The position numbers and the translations under genes were made by a program. Under the pieces are notes generated by a model that saw only the letters and a list, made by a program, of their open reading frames with translations, was not told the origin of the DNA and made no database searches. From Caprimulgus europaeus (lineage: Eukaryota > Chordata > Aves > Caprimulgiformes > Caprimulgidae), in assembly GCA_907165065.1 (NCBI GenBank), contig OU015526.1, forward strand, positions 71,819,723 to 71,883,722: a DNA stretch of 64,000 nucleotides, written 5' to 3'. Below are positions 39,560-51,314 of the stretch, piece after piece. The stretch's first letter is position 1. Each line of letters begins with the position of its first letter.

Positions 39560-39914
39560 GCATTCTGACTGCCTCCGCTAAGAAAAAAAGAAGGGTTAAG
39601 AAAAAAAAGGAGGCTAATAGAGAAGGCTATAGAGAATGAATGCTGGCAACTGGTTAAGGACAAGGCTCCTTCTCCTTCTGTTGACATGCAGCTGTCAACC
39701 AGGTTTAGTGCCCTTCCAGCTGAGGAGAAGTTGGGTATGGCTTCAAAGCATGAAACTGACCCGCTAGGCCCTGTGGCCCTGCAGGACCACCCAGAAGAAA
39801 CATCCAGTGATTGTTGTGGGAAACTCCCTTCCCCAGGGGACAGAGGCACCCATCTGCCGACCTGATCCCTTGTCTAGAGAGGTTTGTTGCCTGCTAGGGG
39901 CTTGTATCAGAGAT
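39560..39914 (+). pseudogene. CR1 ORF1 remnant with GDSL-esterase block
   Basis: CR1 ORF1 encodes an RNA-binding/coiled-coil region followed by a GDSL-type esterase domain. Here a Lys-rich stretch (runs of AAG/AAA at about 39578-39612) is followed by the esterase's first block at 39807-39890. That block reads VIVVGNSL, then GTEAPICRPDPLSREVCCLP. The family motif GDSL is GNSL at 39819-39830, so Asp is replaced by Asn. The block ends near GGGGCTTGTATCAGAG (GARVRD in the family), after which the sequence leaves ORF1 abruptly at about 39915. Frame shifts and stops prevent a continuous protein. Confidence 0.75.
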
Positions 39915-40872
39915 GGATTGAGAACTGGCTGAATGACAGAGCTCAGAGGGTTGTCATTGGCAGTGTAGAATCAAGTTGAGGCCTGTATCTAGTAGTGTCC
40001 CACAGGGGTCAATACGGGGTCCAGTGTTGTTCGACCTATTCATCAATGACTTAGATGAAGGAACAGAATGCCTCCTCAGCAAATCTGCTGATGATACTAA
40101 ACTGGGAGGAGTGTCGGATACGCCAGACATTCACAGTGACCTCAACAGGCAGGAGAGATAGGCAGAGAGGAACCTCATGAGGTTCAACAAGGGAAAGTGC
40201 AGAGTCGTGCATATGGGAAGGAATAACCCCACACACCACTACAGGTTGGGGGCTGACCTCCTGGAAAGCAGCCCTGCAGAGAAGGACCTGGGAGTCCTGG
40301 TGGACAACCAGTTAAATATGAGCCAGCAGTGTGCTCTTACGGCCAAGAAGGCTAACGGTCTCCTGGGTTGTATTAGGAAGAGTGTTGCCAGCAGGTCGAG
40401 AGAGGTAATCCTCCCCCTCTACTCAGCCCTGGTGAGGCCCCACCTGGTGTACTGTGTCCAGTTCTGGGCTCCCCAGTACAGGAAGGACATGGAACTCCTG
40501 GAGTGTGTCCAGCGAAGGGCAACTAAGACGATCAAAAGACTGGAGCATCATTCATATGAGGAAAGGCTGGGGGAGCTGGGCCTGTTCAGCCTGGAGAAAA
40601 GATGACTCAGAGGGGCTCTGATTAATGTTTATAAACATCTAAAGGGAGAGTGTCTGGAGGATGGGGCCAGACTCTTTTCATTGGCACCCAACAACAGGAC
40701 GAGAGGCAACGGGCATAAACTGCAGCATAAGAAGTTCCACCTGAACATAAGAAAGAACTTTATTGTGAGGGTGACTGAGCACTGGAACAGGTTGCCCAGA
40801 GATGTTGTGGAATCTCCCTCCCTGGAGATATTCAAAAAACATCTGGACAAAATCCTGGTTGATGTGCTCTAG
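39915..40872 (+). pseudogene. CR1 ORF2 C-terminal remnant
   Basis: Starts in the RT palm just before motif B. Motif B reads [15 protein letters not shown]; the family has SGVPQGS. Motif C reads [11 protein letters not shown], so the usual Phe before ADD is Ser. A premature stop lies at 40159-40161 (TAG). A long open segment at 40177-40605 contains [32 protein letters not shown] and [20 protein letters not shown]. It ends at an Arg-to-TGA change at 40603-40605. The final part ([19 protein letters not shown]) ends at a stop near 40870. It is a dead copy. Confidence 0.92.
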
Positions 40873-40952
40873 GAGTCCCTGCTTGAGCAGGGTGGTTGGA
40901 CTAGATGATCTTCAGAGGTCCCTTCCAACCTCAACCATTCTGTGATTCTGTG

Positions 40953-41689
40953 AACTCAGGAGCTGGTTAGCAGCTTTCAGCATGAAAAAAATGAAAGCAG
41001 GAAAAGAAATTAAGTTCTAGTGCCTCATAGTTCAGAAACATGGTCTGTAGACATCATGTAGCTGAATCAATATTTACCACAGTCAGCACTAGAGGCAGTA
41101 CAAGTCACTGGAATGAGTAACTGTACGAGTAAAGCTACACACACTTTTAATGAGAAAAACTCTCCATTGCCTTGCTGGTGTGTTTCCCTGTATTTAAACA
41201 TTTCAGGTAGATACAGGAGAAAAAAAAAATGGGCTAAATGCAGAAGTAAAACACATTCAATTTTACTTTAGATTATAGTAAGCAACATTTAAGCTACCCA
41301 AGTAGACTGCTCTAGTGCACCTCTTGGAGGCTATTTTGGTTTGTATTAAAAATGAGTAGTAGTAATGAGAAGAAAAGTAGTTCTTCTAATTTCACAAACA
41401 CTGCCAGATAAAATAATTATAAGCCTTTCTTCATGTAAAGTCAGAGAACTGAAATACAAGAAACCTCCAGCTTCTAACTATCCCAGTATCTAACTTCCCA
41501 TTATCACTTACAAGTAACTGAGACTCTGCACCTTGAACCAAGACTCCGGGTTGACCTCTGAGAATTAACACATCAAACTGAACATGCCAAGGGCCGATCT
41601 TATGATAAAAATCAACATGAACAAAATGTATGCATCCATTAGGACATATAAAAATAGATTTCTGACTCATAAACAAATCTTTCAGAAAG
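40953..41689. other. Unique DNA, no gene seen
   Basis: No gene or repeat recognised. A minus-strand frame of 117 codons at 41431-41784 overlaps the next ancient CR1 and has no recognisable domain. Confidence 0.5.
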
Positions 41690-42015
41690 TATACACCTCT
41701 TCGGGTTACAGGACATGAAAGGACCAACAAATTTCTGTCCAGTCCCCAGCCATGACAAGTACTACATAATTTAATGCTTTTCATAAGGCAATCAAACTCC
41801 TTCCTAAGTGTGCTTATGATTTGGCTTTGATTGAAAAACCACTGCAGAACCTCCCTGCTCTAACAATTAGGAGCCTTATTTTAATTCTCAGCTTGAAATT
41901 ATTCATAGCAAACTTACACCCATTAGCTCTTGTGCCAATATTGTCCTTTAGTTTAAATAGCTCTTCTCCATCCCTAGTGTTTACCTCCCTCATGAATTTA
42001 ATTTCATTCAATTAA
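41690..42015 (-). mobile_element. Ancient CR1/L3-like LINE remnant, minus strand
   Basis: On the minus strand a short open segment at 41814-42011 reads ELFKLKDNIGTRANGCKFAM and then FKLRIKIRLLIVRAGRF. This is the recognisable end of ORF2 in old amniote CR1 elements (LFKLKDN.GTRTNGYKL..., VRVVRFWN). Downstream (leftwards) the strand carries a CATGGCTGGGGACTGGAC block near 41738-41755 and GGTCCTTTCATGTCCTG near 41710, matching the CR1 3' end (GACT...GATGA...GGTCCCTTCCAGTCC). The copy is heavily diverged and lacks a clean octamer tail. Limits are approximate. Confidence 0.78.
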
Positions 42016-42389
42016 ATTTCTTAGGATTAATTGTTTCAAAATGAGAGGGCACACTTTATAAAACCATCAATGGCACATTCCATAAGGAGAAAAATTAACT
42101 TATCTAGCAATTAAATACCCACAAAAGTTGAAAAGCACACAGTAAGGCAGTTATAAACCCATGGAAAACTTGTACTACTCCAGGATGTAGGGCAGAAGTG
42201 ATTCCAAAATAAAGATATTAAAGGCTGTAACATGAGAAGCTTTAGAAGCATACTGGAATGAAAAAAAGAGTTCTTATGAAAAAAAATGTTTATTCTTCAG
42301 CACTCCTGCAGAAGGACTTTCACTCACTCAGTTTAAAAATCCCTTTAATGTTCATTTCCCTTGCCACTCTGCAAAATTAGGAGGAAAAA

Positions 42390-42409
42390 AACCAAACCAA
42401 ACCAAACCA
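42390..42409. repeat. (AAACC)n short tandem repeat
   Basis: About four AAACC units, 50 bp upstream of the poly-G tract. Confidence 0.8.
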
Positions 42410-42456
42410 CACAACAAAACTTAACAAAACAGTAAAATAAAATACTTAAGGGCCAT

Positions 42457-42483
42457 GGGGGCGGGGGGGGGGGGGGGGGGGGG
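42457..42483 (+). repeat. Poly-G tract (G5-C-G21)
   Basis: Five G, one C, then 21 consecutive G. The tract can form G-quadruplexes. Length in the assembly is likely uncertain because such runs are error-prone and polymorphic. Confidence 0.95.
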
Positions 42484-45400
42484 AGCGCAGTATTTTGTAT
42501 GGTTTTTAAAGGTTAAGGAGGCTTTTTAACTTCCACTGGGACAACTTTTAGTGCCACTTTGGTTCCTCTTGATAGTTCCTATAAAGGTCAAGCCAAAGTG
42601 CTTCTTGATCAACTCACAACCACGGCAAAACCAAATAATCTTTTTAGAAAAGAACTATTTATTTTAGGTAGCATTTCAACAGACTCTTGGTTAGTGATTC
42701 ATCTGATGTGCTACCTTAAGGAAGGAAACAAGTATTTATGTCAGTATTTCAGAATCACACAGTGCTTAATTTCAGGAAATTTTGTTATTAAACCTAAACC
42801 TTTCACACAATTTGTCATATATTGTTTTAGCGTAGTTGATCTAAAAATAAGGCTTTTTTTTTGTATTCTTATTTTCCATTCTGTTCCTACAATATGCAGT
42901 ACAAGAATAGAAGTAAATTAAAACACAATTTTCATACTAATAATCTGAAGAAATCAAATACCTACTATTAATCTGAAGCCATCAATTTATACTTGTTAAG
43001 AGGCAGAAAATATTACAAACTTGAGACATTAGGCACATAAATCACATAGAAAAGCCCAAGAGTTCCACTTCACTATATTGACCAAGAGTTATCGGCTCCT
43101 CATACACAGAGCAATGGACAACCAAGAAGTTGCCCTACCATTTCTGTAGGGTGAAAATCCAGCTTTCTCCTAAACTTTCGTCACATTTAGTGAAGTAAAC
43201 CAGTATCTCCTTCTTGCATCTTAAGTGTGAGCTCCTTCAGCGAGGTTAGACATTCAAGAAGACTTTCAGACCACTAACTCACTGAAATCTTTAAAGCAAG
43301 TCCGTGCTTTCATATTTCTCTAACTCCAGTTCTTCAAAGAGTTATTCAGACTATACTAATAGTATACAAAAATTTGGCAAGTATGAAAAATCAGAGTTAG
43401 CAATCTAGAAGTCTAAAAAAAATAATCAAAACTTAGATTGCTTTTTGACTTTCGTCTCTCATCAAAAAGCATACACTAGCAAATGTTTCAAACAACACTA
43501 GAACTGAATCTAAATCACAGATATCACTGAGAGAGATAAGTAGGTAAAAAATGTGATCGTATTGCTTTGAGAAAATCACTGGCACAGTCAAAACGCTGTC
43601 ACGTATCACCATGATAATGGACTTCTTCACTCAAACCAAAAGATACAGTGTAGTAGCAATCTATTTCTAAGTACTACTATTATACAAACCTCCACTCACT
43701 GCATGATGAAGTGCTGGTTGCCTATTTTTTGTGAGTTTTCTAGCACAATTTCAATACTCATTGCTAGGAAAAAAAAATCCTTTCTGCTAGAACATAAAAC
43801 TTAGTGGCTTACAGTTTCCAATTAATATTCTACACTGTTTTTAGTTCTACAACACATAGGAAAACCATGGTAATTTTGCAAAGAAATAATAAAATAATTA
43901 ATAAATCTGTATAGCTAGCGTATAGGTAGGCAAAATATTTTAAAAAATCTTCAAAGTCAGTTACAATTTACTACTACTTTGTAAGGACTACAAGATCTAA
44001 ATCAATCAACACTTTGCCTATGCAGAAAGGATTTTAAAAATATGCTTTACTAAATCATTATAAAAAGAATTATTCTTCTGTCCTTATTATTGTAGAAATC
44101 CAAACCATGCACATCAGGTCCATACAGGATCCAGGTTCGGACTCATTCAACTGAAGTTTATGAGCACAAAGATTTGATTTTGCCCACATCTTAACATACT
44201 TTGATATTAAAAGAAAACTGTTTGCTAGTCTTATTAGCAGAAAACACGGCACACGAAACAACTGTCCTTTCTTGATTTTGGCTATAATCATTCTTTTAGC
44301 CACTCACTTATACTTATTTTTCTTAAAAAAGCAAACAAAACTCTGCTGCACTGCCTTGTATTTTAAAACATCATTGTAAAGACATTGCTGACCATTTGAA
44401 GCTAAGTAGGTACCATCACTGATTTCACATACATTTTTAATCCTCCCATAAATTACATGTTCTGTAATGTAAAGCAGCTGCACCCAATCAGTTCACATGC
44501 TAGGAGACCAACAATGAACACCAAAAGACTTGGTCAGAGGAAACAAACAAGCAACCAACCACCTTCTATCTTCTTTTGGTACTAAAAAAGAAGTGGTGTT
44601 TACTTACTCTGAAAGAAAAGACCCTCCCTGTAACCAAAAAAAAACCCCTAATTTTCTCTGCACTACCATGTTTCTAAAACCTCAGCACACTTTTTTTTTT
44701 CTTCTCCTTATAGTTAGGGGTGGGGAAAGAATAGAGAAAGAAAAGTGAGTAAAACATTGGTAATTTGTTTAGCTAGTGATGCAGGCTGTTCTCCGATCAA
44801 ATTTTGTTTCCCAAAGGAAGGTATCAGTTTTAAATTACACAGCAAGCAGGCAAGAGAAAGGAAGCAAACAATCAAAACCTTCCCAGGAGGGGTAAGAATA
44901 AGGCGAGAACTCCAGAGATCCTATTTAATAAATAAACACCTTCAGTTCTGTAAGTTAATTTCACCACAGGAAATAAGTTTAGTTTTAATTTTATTGCCTT
45001 ATGTCATGTTTTATAAAAGGTACATGAGGCTCATTGACTTTCTCTTATTAAAGCCTTTACACACTGCAGAGATTTTGCATGTATATTAAGTCTCATTAGA
45101 ACCCTAGCAGAGTGCACAGTGATGCAAGATGCAGTATTTTTATTGTTATCCCACATCTGTGACAAGTGCTGAGATTAAAAGCAAGATGTTGTTGCAGTTG
45201 ACTTTTTTCTCAAAAAACCCCAATTAGACAGAAATAAAGTATAAAAGATACCTATAAACACAATGACAGAATATACCACCAGTTCAAAGCCTTTGCTCAC
45301 ATATATATGGGAGACAGAGTTCTTCAGAAACCCAGAAGCCTAAGAGGTTATATAGGACTAAAATTAAAGTCTTATTAATTTCCAAAAAGAGAAATCCAAA

Positions 45401-47845
45401 AGGAAAATAAGTTTTGCGTCCAGTTTTGAAACACCAAGTGAGCTATATTCTAAGAGCTGGGTAATGAAGGCATAGACTACCTTGACCTTCTGGCAACACT
45501 ATCGTATGGCATCAAGTCAGTGAATACAATAAACTATGGGAATATCTGGGAGTTCTATTTTGAGTGCCTTAGAAGGCAAAAAGTAAACCACAGCCTTTTT
45601 CAATTGTGGGAAAAGCAGAGTTATGATACTATCACATATGATGTGCACCCACCATGACCACATGGGTTTTTTCCTCCTCGCTCTCAGCTTTCACTTAGGA
45701 GAGCAGTTCCCACCCCAATACTTCTGCCAAGTATCAAATATTTGGCAGCACTGGTAGGTATTTCTAGACTCCTCCTGTGACCAACAGGAAGCTGCTTCTG
45801 CAGCCTGTTGAGGAAAAAATTACATATAGTAATGTTCCCTTTGTGAAGATTTCTCTAGACTTCCACTAATTTGCTATGACTTTCTAATAGCTAGTGCCAC
45901 ACACCCATGCAGCAGTTCTGTAGCTTCCAGAAGAATGAGAAAAGAACAGAACTCTGTGACTAAAACCACATGGCAGACAAGCAGCCAGGCTGCTTTTCAC
46001 TTATTTTAGGAAGGGGTAAAACTCTTACACAGCACTGAAAACTTTAAATGAAATGTAAAATCCTGAATCAGGCTTTTCATATGCTTCTCTTTAGATTGCT
46101 GTGTAGGATTTTCACCTCACTTTCTATTGGCAAGATTCTTAGTATCTATGAACAAGCTAGAAAAATTTAAAAAACGTTTGCCAAAATCTCTGGCAGCCAT
46201 TACCCAACGCATCTGCTCCCAGTTGCTCATCTGTCTCTAATTCCCATGTGCAAAGTTTGCAACTGAAAATTAAATAGATAAATAAGGTATATATTTGCCA
46301 AATTGACTGATACTCATTCTTCAAGCTATTTGCCCTTCATACAATTTAGAGCATCAGGGCTTTGATTCAATTTTTAATAGAAAAACATTAAAAATTCCTT
46401 TTAAATACTCTTCCTCATAACTTGCGAATAATAATCAAGTGATTCGGGTGCCTGAATGACAACAGAGAAGGCAATGTTTTAAGAGAGCTTAGCACCCTCA
46501 TAAGATTAGGATGAACTAATATATAATTACCAGTAATATCATATACTCAGAATTTCAAAGGAAGTCTTCTTTTATTAGTAGCACATGGAAGAAATAAAGG
46601 GAGTCAGACATTCACTGGAGCCATTCTCTCACTGATGCCAAACGAGAAATTCCAAGATGCATTTTTGGAACCCAGAATGCTACAGCACTGTCACATCTTT
46701 GACATTTTCAAAACCCTATGTTCCTTATACTAAACCAGTTATCTTTTATGATCCACAAGTGCAAAATCAATTAAAAAAAGAAAAAGAAAAGGAAGAGATT
46801 TAAAGCTGTCAAAACACAGTGAATTTTGAATCCACAACTGAGCATTCCAACATGCTGTCTTTATCAGTAACATTAATCCACTTTGACTAATTTAAAGAAT
46901 TCTGAAGTTTTCCAAGAGTGCAGAGAACAGGCCAGCTGCAGGTTGTACAGGCGGCCTACTCCAAGTTGCATCAACCAATACAAAATGTCTTTATCTCAAC
47001 CTTTTCAGTCATTAGTCTGTTGCTATAGTCCTCTTAATTAAGTCAGCAGCAGTCAATAACTCTTTTCAATCCTACCATATATGCTACTGCATTGAATTAC
47101 AAGGCCTCAGCAACATCCAAAAAAACAACCAACCAACTACACACAAACAAAAAAACCAACCAAACCAAATGCAACACACAGCCCTCCTCCAGGAGCAGTG
47201 TTTGAGTAAGACATACCTGCATACATTCAGTATAAAGCAGTTAGACAGCACCACGCCTGAGGGATTCCGTTATTTTACCAGAAGAGATAACTGGGAGAGA
47301 AAAAAGGCTGTTGCTTGAAAACTGTGTATTAACTGGTCTATACTTGTCCTGAGAACTAATTTTCAGGTTGCAAAACTCTGATGATTTATTTCCTTTACAC
47401 ACTTTACAACATCTGGCCAGAAATTGTTTGGTAATGTTTTTCTCTTATACTTTAAAACTTAATTGCTAAAGATTATGTGAACAGATATCCAGTTAAAAAT
47501 GTTCACAGAAACTCTGCATAGCTTGAGGCAGGAGACTGCATATAAACAACTGCAAAACAGTGTTCTGTGTTTCAGGAATAAGTTGTAAAGGAGGGCTTGC
47601 AAGGGACAATATTTTATTTTACCAGTGCAGGATCACTAGGTGTAAAGAAACATGGAAGAGTTCTAAAGCTGAAGCTGGCTTTTTATCTTCCCTCCTTATT
47701 GCTGCTGAGGCAGGTAAATAACAACATATAATTAAAATGCAAGTTCCATATGTCTATGTATCCTTACAAACAAGTTTGTCCAATCTTATGGTTCATTCAT
47801 TTTTACATGTGCATGAAGACAAATTCTTTACACTCATCTTTTTTA

Positions 47846-49065
47846 CGTTCCCCCTTCAGATATTTGTACACATTGATGAGATCTTCCCTTGAGCCTTCTC
47901 TTTGCCTGGCTAAAGAATCCCAGCTCTCAGTCTCTCCTCACAGGAGGGATGCTCCAGTCCCTTAATCATCTCAGTGTCCCTTTGCTACTCTCTCTCCAGT
48001 AACTCCATTTCTCTTGTACTGTGAAGTCTAAAACTGGCCACAGTACTCCAGGTGCAGCCTTACCAGTGCTGAATAGAATGCAAGGACCACTTCCCTCAAC
48101 CTGCTGGAAACACTTCTGAGGCAGTACGGTAGCCTCTTTTGCTGTAAGGGAACACTGCTGGCTCCTGCTCCCAGAACCCCCTCTCTAGATGTGCAGTCAC
48201 ATAGGGAGATGGGTGTGCCCCTAACCTGCAGCAGAGTCGCCCATTATTATGCTTCCTCCTAACACTCTTGCATGACTCAGGGTCAGATGGTCGAGATGCT
48301 TTGCTTGAAAGCATACAGAGCTCCTCTGCAGCTTGGAGGGCAATAAACCTGTCCCATAGTAGCAAACCTTTATGCAGAGCTGGAGTCATCATCCTCCACC
48401 CTTAACTTTTCCCAGAGCTTGCACTTACTGTTCTAAGGACACATTCTGCAGACTTCACTGCAGTGGGGCTCTGGGGCTCTTCAAGTTGTTGCATCTGTGA
48501 GAAAGATCCCATCTCTCTCATCCTCTCTGATGCTACCACAGTCTGCTGACTTCTTCCTTTAACTCATCAACCTGCCAACAGCACTCTGAAATACCAGCAG
48601 AACAGAGGCCCACCTCCCCTGGCCTCAGGGAGAGGCCCCAGGCACTGCTTGCAGCCTGGAACATGGGGGACTGCAGTAATTATCTGAAGCTGTATCTGGG
48701 TCAAAGCCTCTGCCCTGACAGCAACAGCTGCTCCAACATCTGCTGGGCAATGTGCCCTGTGGTGCATCACCACCATAACTCAGAACCTTTAGGCTGGTAT
48801 GACCTCAGATGAGGGTTCCTTCTCTGCAGCCTTCTGTGTGAACTGCTGCATCTGTTGGCTGCACTCTGGGAGCTGCACTCTATGCCTGGCTTTTACAGAG
48901 GCCTCTCCCTAGCACTAGCTGGAAGGGTGCTTGACCTTCCATCATCAGGGGCAGCTGCAACCTGCAAGCACTCTAAGGTCAATGGCAGCTGACTGAGCTT
49001 GTTAGAAGCTGCTAGACCTTCCCGCAGGATACCCCTGTAGCTCCCCTTACCTGGTATCCTGGGGT
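47846..49065 (-). mobile_element. CR1 LINE with ORF1 and internal deletion, minus strand, 3'-truncated
   Basis: Reading leftwards, 5' UTR/ORF1 sequence runs from about 49065 to 48170. The strand then enters the ORF2 C-terminus at about 48165 (CCAGCAGTGTTCCCTTACAG, the SQQCSL/LTA block). It continues to near 47846 at the block before the 3' UTR. The 3' UTR and octamer tail are absent, implying later loss. The middle of the element (rest of ORF1, endonuclease, most RT) is missing, as in the copy at 39129-40952. Diverged frames indicate a fairly old insertion. Confidence 0.82.
48171..48800 (-). pseudogene. CR1 ORF1 remnant (coiled coil and GDSL block)
   Basis: On the minus strand a Cys-containing stretch (GCKQCLGPLPEARGGGPLFC, about 48665-48597) precedes a coiled-coil segment CWQVDELKEEVSRL at about 48585-48541. 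That matches the CR1 ORF1 pattern 'C..V.EL.EEVSRLRSIRE'. Further left an esterase-type start is visible: GGCGACTCTGCTGCAGG near 48227-48243 (GDS-L), then GGGCACACCCATCTCCC and CATCTAGAGAGGG, the RGTEAPIC...LSRE block. The reading frame shifts several times. ORF1 sequence stops near 48170, soon after this block, where ORF2 sequence begins. Confidence 0.72.
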
Positions 49066-51314
49066 TTATCTGGCAGAAGCAGGTACCAATCTAGCACTAA
49101 TGTCAAAAATCAGAAAAACTTAACTGGCCATTCATTCTATTGCTTGTCTGGTTTGTTTTGTTTCTGGGGTTTTTTTGTTGTTGTTGGTATTGGGGTGACT
49201 TTTTTGGGGGAGAGGTTTTGACAGTGCAGTTGAAGAGCATTATCTTCTGCTATATACAGAGAAGCAGAGTATGCTTTCACACCATGGGGCATACTTTTAG
49301 AAGTGATTATTATTACAAAAAAACCAAAACAAACCACTGGAATTTGTGGTGTAAAACTAACACACAACTCTGTAAAAACAAACTGAAGCTGAAAAAGTAG
49401 TAGGTGTTTCCTAAACAGTAAGACTTAATTATCTCCCTCTGAGACAGAGGAAAAAACTATGAGTGGAAAGGTTACCAGATCTGACTCTTACTTAAAAAAA
49501 ACCCAAAACTGTAAACAGATTTTGTTAAACAATGCTCAGCTACTTAAAATAAAGAGACAGGCCTATCTCACTTCTAGAGACAGGCATTTGACAATTTTAT
49601 ACCCTATGAAAATCAATACTGAGTTTAAACACATCAGTATTCTTTATGTTCAGTTAGCACCACCCTCCTGTCACTTCATTTGTAAATTATAAAATTAAGC
49701 AGTTTTCACTAGCATTATCAATCCCCCCAAGAGATAAAAACTGGTCAAATATAAGTACTACTACTATAACGTGAAATCCCTATAAATTAATATAAGCAGG
49801 ATTTTTTATTTAGAAAGGAAAAATAAAAGTGCTTGGGACTTCACTTGCCTTTTTTGCTCAGTAGAATTAGAAAGCAGAGTAAAACAAGCGGCTAGCAAAA
49901 TAATGGTACTTATAGCATAGTCCTCATAGAATCCACTGCAATAGCAGGAAATTAAACCATTTTTTGTCAGACCAGAGTATTGTGCATTGGCTACCAGACA
50001 TTTAAAAAGATACTAACAATTAGTTCTTACTGTCCACAGAATTTGCTATTGAAGGCTCCTAAGACACCCATGGAAACCTAGCCAGATGAACAGGAGAACA
50101 TATGTAACCCGAAGTGCTGGGCAGCCTGGGACACAGCAGCTGGGCTGGTCCTGAGAGTAAATTCAATGTTTATACATGCTTTTAATACACAAATTAATTT
50201 CCTTGGAGACATAACTTGTCTTTGTCTAAGGTAAATAGTACAAAATCCATCTTATTTCCATTCATATTTCTATTTCATATTTAATGTATGTTGCAAGAGA
50301 GACACTGTGCCATGTTCATTTCTTTAATCACTCCCCTGTTCTACTATAGTTCAACAATGCATCCCAGTCTATAGTTCTTGTTCGAGGTATGGTCTAGAGG
50401 AGACAGCTGGCAAGCTGAACTGCATTTCTGCTTTGGACATCTTCTACACTTTCCTTTCTAACAGAATACTTACAGGCCTCACAAAACACTTACAGGCATA
50501 TTATCAGGATCAACTAATAGCTGTGTGCCATAAGTAACGACTAACATGTGACAAGCGCTCCAGATTCAGCTACTATACATACAAAGCAGACTTAATTTAC
50601 ATACTATTCATGTCTTTCTAATGTAGATTGGGAAATAAAGAACTTCAGTCACACAAACGTAAAAACAGTGAGGAAAAACAGAATTATGTGTTTTTCCTAT
50701 CCGTGGTTTCAGTGACTTCCTCATACACAGCACAACAGAACATACATTTTCCACTTATACCACTACATTGATGCATGTAGCCTAAAGCAACACAAGACTA
50801 ATAACTTTAAATTACAGCATCTTTATGACAATAAATTAGGTTTTTATCACGATAAATGTATAGTATGAATATGGTATAGCATGACACTTTTTGCCAACAG
50901 AGAAAAATTTTCAGATTATATTAGCATTTAGTATTTCCATTTTCTAATAACAGCTGCAAGTATAAGGGGAATGTTCACATTTCCAAGCTCTTAAATACTC
51001 TAGTCATGCTAGTAATAGTAGAATTTAGATTTTTGATTTAGTAAAAATAAAAGGGTGGAAAAGCAAAGAAAGCTCCATGGAAAGTAAAAACCTCTCAACA
51101 GTTTGTCACTGTAGAAAAACACAGCTTCCAGCATTCAGTCATGCCTAAAAGCACTGCAGACAACTGATTTCACATTACATCCTATGTAGGCATAGTTAGG
51201 CACTGGTAGCCAAAGCAACACCATCCTTGTCTTCCTATCATCTTACACTCTCACAAGCCCTTTTATCATGCCAGTGTACATATCCACTGGGAGAGATCCA
51301 GATGAAAAACAGAT
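49066..51314. other. Unique AT-rich DNA, no gene seen
   Basis: No gene recognised. It contains the G/T-rich tract near 49147-49220, listed separately. Confidence 0.5.
49147..49220 (+). repeat. G/T-rich low-complexity tract
   Basis: T-runs alternate with GGGG and TTG units (for example CTGGGGTTTTTTTG, then TTGGGGTGAC and TTTTTTGGGGG). The G clusters lie on the plus strand and might form a quadruplex. Confidence 0.75.

Larger units (their letters stand above)
39129..40952 (+). mobile_element. CR1 LINE with 5' region and internal deletion, plus strand
   Basis: This copy is unusual in keeping 5' sequence. Its 5' UTR remainder and ORF1 occupy about 39129-39914. The sequence then jumps into ORF2 (GATTGAGAACTGGCTGAATG, near 39915) and continues to the normal 3' end with two ATTCTGTG octamers at 40937-40952. 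The C-terminal part of ORF1, the ORF2 endonuclease and the N-terminal half of the reverse transcriptase are missing. With the block at 38230-38536 it forms an element of about 2.1 kb, interrupted by the inverted CR1 between them. Confidence 0.88.
42016..47845. other. Unique AT-rich DNA, no gene seen
   Basis: Nearly 6 kb without a recognisable gene or mobile element. It includes the homopolymer G tract at 42457-42483, an (AACC)-type run at 42390-42409 and A/C-rich tracts near 47119-47168. Frames of 114-120 codons (44745-45089, 42559-42921) are AT-rich and without recognisable domains. Confidence 0.5.

Noticed and set aside
42559-42921. 120-codon plus-strand frame
   Set aside because: Starts at a non-ATG codon, has AT-rich composition, shows no domain and no convincing splice sites.
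44745-45089. 114-codon plus-strand frame
   Set aside because: No recognisable domain, AT-driven codons, no supporting splice or promoter context.
50376-50400. GTTCGAGGTATGG string resembling a tRNA B box
   Set aside because: No matching A box or cloverleaf could be formed upstream.
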